Below, in pieces: positions 1 through 6,068 of a stretch of DNA of 9,732 bases. The stretch's first letter is position 1. Every line of letters begins with the position of its first letter. The position numbers and the translations under genes are program-made. The DNA is from Leptolyngbya sp. SIO4C5 (GTDB lineage Bacteria; Cyanobacteriota; Cyanobacteriia; Phormidesmidales; Phormidesmidaceae): contig JAAHIC010000108.1 in assembly GCA_010671965.1 (NCBI GenBank), forward strand, positions 1 to 9,732, in the 5' to 3' direction. The notes beneath the pieces were generated by a model. That model saw only the letters and a list, made by a program, of their open reading frames with translations. It was not told the DNA's origin and did no database searches.

Positions 1-1082
1 GCGATTAGCACATGCTGCCAGCGTAGCGGCAAGGGGCGATCAAAAAATCGCAGCAAGAACAGTAGCGGATAGATGGTCAGGATCCGACCCATTTGGTAAG
101 CCCCCATTGCCAAGAGCGCGGCTGGGAGCGCCTGAATCAGAATTCGAGGATCGACCTCAATGCCGACCAGCAAAAAGATGAAGGTATTGACCCCAAACCC
201 GGCATACTCCCAAAAGTTCAACAGGGTGACGCGGGTTGAGGCTGACGTGCGGCGAAAGCCCAAAGTACCGATCACCAATCCCGCAATCACGACCGCGATC
301 GCGCTCGACACCCCCAACGCCTGCCCAATCTGAAAGGTGCCTAATGACACCGCCACCGTTAGCAAAATACTACTGAGGGCATCATCTAACTGGCGAAACA
401 GACCGACGCAGAGATAGCCCAAGCCAACCCCCAGAATACCGCCGCCGATAAAGGCGATCGCCACCTGCTGGATACCGCCGCTCAGACTGAAGGAGCCTTC
501 CAAGTGAATCGTCGTAATCAGACTCAGCAACACCAGCGCGATCCCGTCATTGAAGAGACTTTCCCCTTCCACAATGGTGGTGAGGCGGGCCGGCACAGGA
601 ATTCCTCGGAACGCCACAATCACCGAAACGGTATCCGTAATGGTCAAAATTACCCCTACCGCCGCCGCCGTAATCCAGGGCAGGTCCAACCAGGTTTGGA
701 GCAAAGCTGAGGTAATCACCGCCGAGAGGATGACCCCCGGCCCGGCCAATAAGGCAATCGGTTTAAGGGTGCTCCGCAAACGGCTGATATCAGTATTGAC
801 GGCTGCCTCAAAAATCAAAATTGGCAGAAACAGATTCAGAATCACATCTGGATTGAGCCCAATTGCCTCAGGGAGAGCCTGCTTGGTAATTGCCAGTCCG
901 GCCAACACCAGCCCCACAACATAGGGAATTCGCAGCCACCGAGTTACCAACGCAACGCCAGTGGCCACCAACAACAGCACAATTAGCGTATTCACCAGGC
1001 TGGTAATTTCCCCGATTGGCAGAGCCAGGGATTGCGCTTGGGCCAAGAGAGGTTGAGTATTTGTCAGCAGAAAATTTGACAC
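1..1082 (-). CDS. Na+/H+ antiporter, CPA1/NhaP type (3' end outside window)
   Basis: The reverse strand is open from a GTG at 1082 to the window edge, giving 360 residues with no stop; the C-terminus is missing. The product is an inner-membrane cation/proton antiporter, rich in hydrophobic helices. Family marks seen are VEGESLFNDG (about residues 171-180), whose Asn-Asp pair N178-D179 is the CPA1 ion-site signature (CPA2 members have Asp-Asp); T149-D150 in the unwound helix, here TDTVSV instead of the commoner TDPVAV; and a conserved Arg at about 333. The start is chosen because AAAGGGAG lies 5 nt before the GTG and translation from it begins directly with a hydrophilic tip before the first helix. 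It lies 190 bp downstream of sbtB in the same direction, so it may be read from the sbtA promoter or from its own. Inferred role: export of Na+ that enters with bicarbonate through SbtA. Family call is firm; cation specificity is not decided by sequence. Confidence 0.9.
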   Translation of the reverse strand, partial: MSNFLLTNTQPLLAQAQSLALPIGEITSLVNTLIVLLLVATGVALVTRWLRIPYVVGLVLAGLAITKQALPEAIGLNPDVILNLFLPILIFEAAVNTDISRLRSTLKPIALLAGPGVILSAVITSALLQTWLDLPWITAAAVGVILTITDTVSVIVAFRGIPVPARLTTIVEGESLFNDGIALVLLSLITTIHLEGSFSLSGGIQQVAIAFIGGGILGVGLGYLCVGLFRQLDDALSSILLTVAVSLGTFQIGQALGVSSAIAVVIAGLVIGTLGFRRTSASTRVTLLNFWEYAGFGVNTFIFLLVGIEVDPRILIQALPAALLAMGAYQMGRILTIYPLLFLLRFFDRPLPLRWQHVLI

Positions 1083-1087
1083 AAAAG

Positions 1088-1095
1088 CTCCCTTT
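1088..1095 (-). promoter_or_regulatory. Ribosome binding site deciding the GTG start of the antiporter
   Basis: AAAGGGAG sits 5 nt upstream of the GTG at 1082-1080. No ATG in this frame close by has a comparable site, so it fixes the start. Confidence 0.7.
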
Positions 1096-1105
1096 AAAGT
1101 GACAA

Positions 1106-1122
1106 TTGCAGCGATGCTGCAA
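1106..1122 (-). other. Hairpin just upstream of the antiporter ribosome binding site
   Basis: TTGCAGC (1106-1112) and GCTGCAA (1116-1122) form a perfect 7-bp stem with a 3-nt loop, ending about 10 nt before the AAAGGGAG site on the minus strand. It would form in the 5' untranslated RNA of the antiporter gene. It has no U-tract after it in that direction, so it is not a terminator. It could affect translation or RNA stability, but this is inference. Confidence 0.4.
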
Positions 1123-1220
1123 AAAGCTTACCGCTTCGTTTGTCACATAGCAGACCGAGCGGGCAGAGATATGGCTGAATGTCCCTGTATGGGATCTTCC
1201 CGCCTTTCGTGACCTGCGAC

Positions 1221-1246
1221 AGCCGGGGTAAGGGCACCCGGCTTTT
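1221..1246. terminator. GC-rich hairpin between sbtB and the antiporter gene
   Basis: AGCCGGG (1221-1227) and CCCGGCT (1237-1243) form a perfect 7-bp stem around a 9-nt loop. On the plus strand it is followed by TTT only; on the minus strand, the direction of sbtB, no U-tract follows. It could stall or process the sbtAB transcript, or weakly end transcription, separating sbtB from the antiporter gene. A clean intrinsic terminator is not supported. Confidence 0.35.
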
Positions 1247-1272
1247 GGGGTTTGATTGACTGGGATTTTCAG

Positions 1273-1734
<462 letters not shown>

Positions 1735-2853
1735 TCAGCCGCCCAGCGCCTGGGCCAGCCCAATGAAGAGTGGTATTCCCAAGGCAAGCGCCACTGGCGT
1801 GCCGACGGCTGTGGACGAGCCGATGTAGGCAGAGGGATTAGCCGACGGGATACCGGCTCGTAAAGTGGGTGGCCCTGAGATGTCTGAACTGGAGGCGGCA
1901 ATGACGGCTAGGATGACGACGCCGCCAAGGCTGAATCCTGTAGTGACGTGGGCAATCATGCCGAAACCGAAGGCGATGATCCCATGCAGCAGCGGTGCTA
2001 TTAAGGCATATAGAGCGTACCAATGGCCCACTTTGCGCAGCTCGCTGATCCTTGCAGCTGCCTCCATACCCATTACCAGCATTAGTATTGAAAGTAGGCC
2101 GCGGAAGAGAGGATTGAAGAAGCTCTCATAGACACTTTCTGGCCGGGTCAGTACACCTAGAGCGAGGCCGAGCAGCAGTGCCGATAGGGCAGATCCCTGG
2201 AGACTCTCCTTGACGATAGGCCATATCTCAACCCGTTTGTCTGCGGCGCCCTGCTCTTTGGGATACCCACCTGCGGTAATGCGCTGCTCTCTGGGATATC
2301 CACCTGCGGTAACGGGCTGCTTGCTGAGATACTCCTGTTTGCTGATAACCTCATCTGCCCTGCTACGCTGCTTGCTGAGATAAACGCTGGCCAAGACAAT
2401 CGCAGTCACAAGCGCCGGGATGTCCATAAAGGGATAAAGTGCAGCGGCCCAGGCTTCGTATTCGATGCCTTCTGTTTCCAATAACGTCAGGGCGGCGGCG
2501 AGGGTTGAGCCACTGACGGCACCGAACAAGCCTGCGGTGGCAATGGCATCCACGGTTTTGACTTTCGGCAGCCTGGCCAATGTGTGACGCCCGATGAACA
2601 CGATTAGGATCCCCGTTACCACGGCAAATAGGGCAGGCAACAGCATCTCCGCCAGATTGGCATTGCGGATCGCAATGCCGCCGCTCAGGCCAACTTTTAT
2701 GAGCAGCATGAAGACAATGAACTTATAGATCGCATCTGGAATTTGCAGTCGGCTATTGACGGCGGCAACGACCATACCACCAATTAGAAAGCCAAGTGTC
2801 GGGGACTGCAACTTCGCCAAAAAGAGCGCCAAGAAATCAGATAAGAAATCCAC
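1735..2853 (-). CDS. sbtA: SbtA, sodium-dependent bicarbonate symporter
   Basis: 372-residue inner-membrane transporter that imports HCO3- with Na+ at high affinity, feeding the carboxysome. The sequence follows Synechocystis SbtA (about 374 residues) nearly end to end: LQSPTLGFLIGGMVVAA near the N-terminus, GLFGAVSGSTLAAALTLLE, ALYPFMDIPALVTAIV, GLLSILMLVMGMEA and the near-invariant block ISGPPTLRAGIPSANPSAYI towards the C-terminus. About ten membrane helices in two halves are separated by a cytoplasmic loop at about residues 160-212, which here contains a duplicated TAGGYPxEQ element. GTG at 2853 is chosen because AAAGGAGGTA stands 9 nt upstream and translation starts (M)DFLSDF as in Synechocystis; the frame stays open to another GTG at 2883, which has no ribosome site. 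First gene of the sbtA-sbtB unit. In studied strains it is induced by low CO2 under LysR-type control. Confidence 0.96.
   Translation of the reverse strand: MDFLSDFLALFLAKLQSPTLGFLIGGMVVAAVNSRLQIPDAIYKFIVFMLLIKVGLSGGIAIRNANLAEMLLPALFAVVTGILIVFIGRHTLARLPKVKTVDAIATAGLFGAVSGSTLAAALTLLETEGIEYEAWAAALYPFMDIPALVTAIVLASVYLSKQRSRADEVISKQEYLSKQPVTAGGYPREQRITAGGYPKEQGAADKRVEIWPIVKESLQGSALSALLLGLALGVLTRPESVYESFFNPLFRGLLSILMLVMGMEAAARISELRKVGHWYALYALIAPLLHGIIAFGFGMIAHVTTGFSLGGVVILAVIAASSSDISGPPTLRAGIPSANPSAYIGSSTAVGTPVALALGIPLFIGLAQALGG
2251..2337 (-). repeat. 33-bp tandem repeat inside the sbtA loop coding region
   Basis: Two adjacent 33-bp units, 2251-2283 and 2284-2316, match at 29 of 33 positions, and a shorter degenerate piece follows (2317-2337). 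They encode VTAGGYPREQR and ITAGGYPKEQ in the cytoplasmic loop of SbtA (about residues 181-201). The reading frame is preserved because 33 is a multiple of three. Confidence 0.8.
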
Positions 2854-2860
2854 AAACAAA

Positions 2861-2870
2861 TACCTCCTTT
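2861..2870 (-). promoter_or_regulatory. Strong Shine-Dalgarno that fixes the sbtA GTG start
   Basis: AAAGGAGGTA on the minus strand contains a full GGAGG, 9 nt upstream of the GTG at 2853. It lies inside the frame of the longer alternative start at 2883, which argues against that start. Confidence 0.85.
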
Positions 2871-2930
2871 CGCCTCCTCTCACGAGGAGTGATTATTGTG
2901 ACAAGTGAGCTTAAAAAGTTAAAGAAAGAA

Positions 2931-2948
2931 GGGTGAAGCGCTTCACCC
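2931..2948. repeat. 18-bp perfect palindrome in the sbtA leader
   Basis: GGGTGAAGC is followed directly by its reverse complement GCTTCACCC, then CCTACA. It lies about 80 bp upstream of the sbtA start. It could be an RNA hairpin, a protein-binding site, or a remnant of the GTAGGGGTGAAGC-type dispersed repeats that occur in cyanobacterial genomes. A genome-wide copy count would separate these. Confidence 0.7.
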
Positions 2949-3010
2949 CTACAACACAGGTGTTACGCAAGAACCTGTCAACAGGGTGTCCAGAGGTGGC
3001 TGTTCTCTGA

Positions 3011-3046
3011 ACGGGGCAGGGAAACAAAGCTGTCCCGTACCTTTTT
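3011..3046 (+). terminator. Terminator-like hairpin with T-tract, plus strand
   Basis: ACGGGGCAG (3011-3019) pairs with CTGTCCCGT (3030-3038) over 9 bp with one G-U pair and a 10-nt loop, then ACC and TTTTT (3042-3046). On the plus strand this has the form of an intrinsic terminator, yet no plus-strand gene precedes it. On the minus strand it is a hairpin in the sbtA leader. It might end an antisense transcript over sbtA or serve as leader structure. Confidence 0.35.
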
Positions 3047-3068
3047 CAATAGACTTAAATCTATTGAA
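3045..3068. promoter_or_regulatory. LysR-type operator-like inverted repeat upstream of sbtA
   Basis: TTCAATAGA (3045-3053) and TCTATTGAA (3060-3068) form a perfect 9-bp inverted repeat with a 6-nt centre. A related arm, TAAGTCTAT (3088-3096), is the exact reverse complement of ATAGACTTA (3049-3057), so the half-site recurs three times in about 50 bp. It lies about 200 bp upstream of the sbtA GTG. In Synechocystis sbtA is repressed by the LysR-type regulator CcmR/NdhR, whose described site also contains TCAAT; assignment to that regulator here is inference. Confidence 0.45.
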
Positions 3069-3083
3069 GATTAACTTTGCATA

Positions 3084-3114
3084 TGTATAAGTCTATCTTA
3101 AAAATGCGTTTCAA
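3084..3114 (-). promoter_or_regulatory. Possible sbtA promoter
   Basis: On the minus strand TTGAAA (3114-3109) is followed after 19 nt by TATACA (3089-3084). The spacing is long and the -10 matches only four of six positions, so this is weak. If used, the inverted repeat at 3045-3068 would lie just downstream of the start point, a repressor-like position, and the leader RNA would exceed 200 nt. Confidence 0.25.
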
Positions 3115-3213
3115 TTTGCGCCGCATAGCACGAATCAAAAACGAATGCTAAATGCAATTCATAAGTTTTTCTTTTATTCGGCAGCTTTTAGCCCATATCT
3201 GATTAATGTAAAT

Positions 3214-3324
3214 AGCGATCGCAGATTTTTCTCTATCTCTTGCTGTTGGGCGCCAAAGGCTCAGCCAACTCACACAGCGATCGCAGCCAAATCACACCCA
3301 AGATGTGACGCGACTGCGATCGCT
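3214..3324. repeat. Three extended HIP1 copies
   Basis: The 11-mer AGCGATCGCAG occurs at 3214-3224 and 3276-3286 in the same orientation, and its reverse complement at 3314-3324. Each contains the HIP1 octamer GCGATCGC common in cyanobacterial genomes. Three in about 110 bp, sharing flanking bases, is denser than elsewhere in the window. Confidence 0.8.
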
Positions 3325-3406
3325 GACCGATCACATATCTGTTTATCGGCAGCAGCAAAATTTTAGAACTACTTCAGAACTACTAACGACTCAGCAACAG
3401 AATGCC

Positions 3407-3649
3407 CTAATCTACCTGCAGTGCAGGGGGTTTGGGTGGGTCGATGGGTTCAATCGGAGCGCTGCAGCGAGCAGCGTTGACCCAAAAGACTGATAGCAAC
3501 AAGCTGACGCAGCAGCCAGTTAGAAAAATCCAGCCGTGAGAGGGTTCTAAGACACAGAGCAAACGGCGGTTACTGCCATATACCTGCACAACCCAGCCTT
3601 CGTTAATATCCAGTTCGGGTTGCGACTGTTTTGATTCAAACTTATCCAT
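3407..3649 (-). CDS. Small single-helix membrane protein, hypothetical
   Basis: I do not recognise a family. The frame from ATG 3649 gives 80 residues: a charged N-terminal part (MDKFESKQSQPELDINEGW), a short polar middle with SNRRLLCVLEPSHG, then one hydrophobic stretch GWIFLTGCCVSLLLSVFWV (about residues 39-57) and a proline-rich tail (EPIDPPKPPALQVD). This tidy layout of soluble head, one helix and tail favours a real protein. The frame extends upstream to 3721, but 3649 is preferred because the upstream part is composition-poor and GCGGA lies before this ATG, though the ribosome site is weak. It is isolated between sbtA (same strand) and the divergent signalling operon. It could instead be a chance open frame. 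Confidence 0.45.
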   Translation of the reverse strand: MDKFESKQSQPELDINEGWVVQVYGSNRRLLCVLEPSHGWIFLTGCCVSLLLSVFWVNAARCSAPIEPIDPPKPPALQVD

Positions 3650-4022
3650 GATTTCCGCTTTATACCTATCGTGTGTATTGCCTACAGGACAAGGCCTGTA
3701 TCGCACGGAACACCTGCTCAAAGTTCACCTGTGTGTTGGTAGCGTATTCAGAAACAAGATCATAGCTTTGAGTGAGCCAAATCTAGTTCATAGCTAAAAG
3801 TCTATGCTTTTGCTAAACACCATATTGTTTAGTTTATGCAATTGTTTTGCAGACGAGCGGTTTTTTGTGAAAGATTGCCTCAAATTTGCAGACTCATTGT
3901 ATAAGGCTGGCTTATGTACGACGTTTTCCGAAATATTTCCTTTTCTTCTGTACATGCAGTCTTCCATTACTAAGATCAAGAGGCACTTTTCACCAATCGT
4001 CTGATCTCAGCAATCTTGGATT
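3650..4022 (+). other. Intergenic region upstream of the signalling operon
   Basis: 373 bp with no convincing gene; open frames at 3804-4004 (+) and 3794-3979 (-) lack ribosome sites and protein-like composition. Two inverted repeats are visible: TACAGG/CCTGTA (3683-3688, 3695-3700) and CTAAACA/TGTTTAG (3813-3819, 3826-3832, 6-nt loop). A weak promoter candidate is TTGCCT (3875-3880) with TATAAG (3900-3905) at 19-nt spacing, about 120 bp before the first kinase gene. Confidence 0.4.
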
Positions 4023-5576
4023 ATGTTTAGTTTCTTCTCGCAGATATCAACAATGGCCCTTATTCCCCACGGTCACTGTTATCTGTGGCAAACTTCCCTG
4101 GTGAGCCTGCATGTGATTGCAGATGGACTCATTGCCCTAGCGTATTACTCAATTCCGCTGATTCTGGTCTACTTTGTGCGCCGCCGTCAGGATATTCCCT
4201 ATCCAGAAGTTTTTTGGCTGTTCAGCGCCTTTATTGTTGCCTGTGGAACAACCCATCTGATGGCCGTATGGACTCTCTGGCATCCCGATTACTGGGTATC
4301 AGGGCTGATTAAGGGCATCACCGCAATTGTCTCCCTGGGAACAGCCGCCACTTTAATATCCATCGTGCCGCAAGCTTTAGCCCTTCGTAGTCCCGCTGCC
4401 CTTGAGGCAGCCAATCAGCGACTAGCGCAAGAAGTGGCCGAACGCAAATCTTTGCAGCAAGAAGTTGAAGCCCGTGAAGCCCTTCTGACCGCCTTTTTTG
4501 AGGCCGCTTCGAGTGCAGATATTGGCCTTTGTATTATTGACGATCGCTGGCGCTACCGCCAAATCAATCAGGCCCTAGCCGATATAAATGGTGTTTTGGC
4601 AGAGCAGCACTTGGGCCAAACTATTGCTGAAGTGCTGCCTGACTTAGCTCCAGTGGTGACTGAGGTTTTAGAAGAGGTCAAACAAGTCGGTCAGGCCGTT
4701 AATCGGGAAGTGATCGGAGAAACGCCAAAACTGCCGGGAGTCAAGCGCTATTGGCTGGCTTCTTACTTTCCCATTTTAAATCCTGAGCAGATTGCTACCG
4801 CCTTTGGCATTGTGGTGGTCGAAGTTAGTAAGCTGAAGCGCATGGAGCAAACCTTACAAACCGTCAATCAGAACTTGGCTCGCTCCAATCAAGAACTGCA
4901 GGATTTTGCCTACGTCGCCTCTCACGATTTGCAAGAACCTCTGCGAAAAATCCAGGCATTTGGCGATCGCCTACAGACCAAATACAGTCAGGCACTAGGG
5001 GAAAAAGGGCAGGACTATCTACGCCGCATGAATAATGCCTCCCAGCGGATGCAAACGCTGATTCAGGATTTGCTCATGTTCTCTCGGGTGACAACCAAAG
5101 CTCAGCCCTTCACCGCCGTTAATCTCAACACGGTGGTGCAAAATGTGTGCTCTGATTTAGAAATGCGAATTGAGCAAACTCAGGGTCAAATCGAAATTGA
5201 TGAGTTAGGCACAATTGAGGCCGATCCCTTGCAAATGCGGCAAATGTTTCAAAATCTGATTGGCAATGCTCTCAAGTTTCATCGACCTGATGTACCGCCC
5301 AAGGTCAAAGTAGATCAGAGCGTTCAGGATCCCGCTAATCCGTTCATTCGGCTCCAAATTGCAGACAATGGTATCGGATTTGAGCCAAAGTATCTTGACC
5401 GCATTTTTATTCCGTTTCAGCGCCTACATGGCCGCTCAGAGTATGAGGGAACTGGTATCGGCCTAGCCATCTGCCGCAAAATTGTCGAACGTCATGGCGG
5501 TCAAATTACGGCCAACAGCAGGCCAGGTGAAGGAACTGTTTTTACCGTGACCTTACCCAAGCAGCAAACCCCGTAG
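4023..5576 (+). CDS. Ethylene-receptor-like (ETR1-type) PAS sensor histidine kinase
   Basis: 517-residue membrane sensor kinase. Residues about 24-118 form three helices matching the plant ETR1 ethylene-binding domain; every key residue sits at a constant offset of 9 from ETR1: D34 (D25), Y41 (Y32), I44 (I35), P45 (P36), and the copper ligands C74 and H78 in CGTTHL (C65, H69). Then comes a coiled coil (about 120-152), a PAS domain (about 155-272), a second coiled coil, HisKA with H301 in SHDLQEPLR, and HATPase with N415 (N-box), D448 (DNGIGF) and GTGIGL from 476. It has no GAF and no receiver, unlike ETR1 and the GAF-containing cyanobacterial Slr1212. All catalytic residues are present, so kinase activity is expected. 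Start: ATG 4023 has only a weak GGA; M11 (4053), just before IPHGHCYLWQ, is possible. First gene of a five-gene operon; the next start is 29 nt on. Ligand sensing is inferred from homology. Confidence 0.93.
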   Translation: MFSFFSQISTMALIPHGHCYLWQTSLVSLHVIADGLIALAYYSIPLILVYFVRRRQDIPYPEVFWLFSAFIVACGTTHLMAVWTLWHPDYWVSGLIKGITAIVSLGTAATLISIVPQALALRSPAALEAANQRLAQEVAERKSLQQEVEAREALLTAFFEAASSADIGLCIIDDRWRYRQINQALADINGVLAEQHLGQTIAEVLPDLAPVVTEVLEEVKQVGQAVNREVIGETPKLPGVKRYWLASYFPILNPEQIATAFGIVVVEVSKLKRMEQTLQTVNQNLARSNQELQDFAYVASHDLQEPLRKIQAFGDRLQTKYSQALGEKGQDYLRRMNNASQRMQTLIQDLLMFSRVTTKAQPFTAVNLNTVVQNVCSDLEMRIEQTQGQIEIDELGTIEADPLQMRQMFQNLIGNALKFHRPDVPPKVKVDQSVQDPANPFIRLQIADNGIGFEPKYLDRIFIPFQRLHGRSEYEGTGIGLAICRKIVERHGGQITANSRPGEGTVFTVTLPKQQTP

Positions 5577-5605
5577 AATACTTCTATCCTTTATTCTTCG
5601 TTTGC

Positions 5606-6067
5606 ATGACCAATGTGCCTAGCGGCGATCCAGTCCCTATTTTGATGGCTGAAGATGATGAAGACGATCGCTTATTGACCCAAGAAGCCTTAGTGGAAAG
5701 TCGGCTGGCGAATCCACTCTATTTTGTCAATGACGGTGAAGAACTGCTGGATTATCTACATCATCGCGGGGCCTATCAAGATCCAGCTCTATCACCGCGT
5801 CCCGGTTTGATCTTGTTAGACTTGAACATGCCAAGAAAAGATGGGCGTGAGGCCTTACTGGAAATTAAGGCTGATTCGCATCTGCGACATATTCCTATCA
5901 TTGTGATGACCACTTCTCAGCAGGAAGAAGATATTGTGCGCTCTTATTCACTAGGGGTGAACTCATTTATCGTCAAGCCTGTTACCTTTGAACAACTGGT
6001 TGAAGTAATTAAATGCATTGGCCGCTACTGGTTTGAGATTGTGGCCCTCCCCTCTAGAGAGATTTGA
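5606..6067 (+). CDS. Rcp1-type single-domain response regulator (first copy)
   Basis: 153 residues, one receiver domain with short flanks and no output domain. Acidic pocket E16-D17-D18, phospho-acceptor D72 in LLDLNMP, switch Thr in MTTS (102-103) and K124 in KPV are all present, so it should be phosphorylatable. The longer loop before LLDLNMP and the ILLDLNMPRKDGRE block are typical of Rcp1, the partner of cyanobacterial phytochrome Cph1; such regulators often dimerise and relay phosphate. It follows the ETR1-like kinase by 29 nt and precedes the receiver-kinase by 1 nt. The ATG has no clear Shine-Dalgarno and the gap holds only a weak AT-rich hairpin (5575-5597), so translation may depend on coupling. 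Likely accepts phosphate from the kinase upstream. Confidence 0.93.
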   Translation: MTNVPSGDPVPILMAEDDEDDRLLTQEALVESRLANPLYFVNDGEELLDYLHHRGAYQDPALSPRPGLILLDLNMPRKDGREALLEIKADSHLRHIPIIVMTTSQQEEDIVRSYSLGVNSFIVKPVTFEQLVEVIKCIGRYWFEIVALPSREI

Positions 6068-6068
6068 G

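Larger units (their letters stand above)
2854..3406. other. Intergenic region upstream of sbtA: structured leader and control sites
   Basis: No convincing gene in 553 bp. The sbtA-proximal half (to about 3100) contains the ribosome site, an 18-bp perfect palindrome (2931-2948), an imperfect hairpin (3011-3038) and a set of related inverted repeats (3045-3096) that look like a regulator-binding region. The distal half (3200-3330) carries three copies of an extended HIP1 sequence. Short open frames here, such as 3145-3366 on the plus strand, have no ribosome site or protein-like composition. Confidence 0.6.

Noticed and set aside
504..924. Plus-strand open frames at 504-710 and 550-924
   Set aside because: They are antisense to the conserved core of the antiporter gene and lack protein-like composition.
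868..1146. Minus-strand open frame of 92 codons
   Set aside because: It overlaps the start of the antiporter gene in another frame and its translation has no family-like features; the GTG frame at 1082 gives a clear CPA1 protein.
2854..2883. Longer sbtA start at GTG 2883
   Set aside because: It would place the strong AAAGGAGGTA site inside the coding region; the ten extra residues are absent from Synechocystis SbtA and no ribosome site precedes 2883.
3145..3493. Plus-strand open frames at 3145-3366 and 3305-3493
   Set aside because: The translation is driven by HIP1 repeats and cysteine/histidine-rich noise, with no ribosome site or recognisable domain.
3794..4104. Open frames at 3794-3979 (-), 3804-4004 (+) and 3886-4104 (+)
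   Set aside because: AT-rich, no ribosome site, and partly overlapping the start of the ethylene-receptor-like kinase.
5575..5597. Terminator between the first kinase and the first Rcp
   Set aside because: The 6-bp AT-rich stem is weak and is not followed by a T-tract; the genes are best read as one operon.
6018..6068. Upstream start of the first receiver-kinase at 6018
   Set aside because: It lies inside the preceding regulator gene and adds residues outside the receiver fold; ATG 6069 with AGAGAG upstream fits better.
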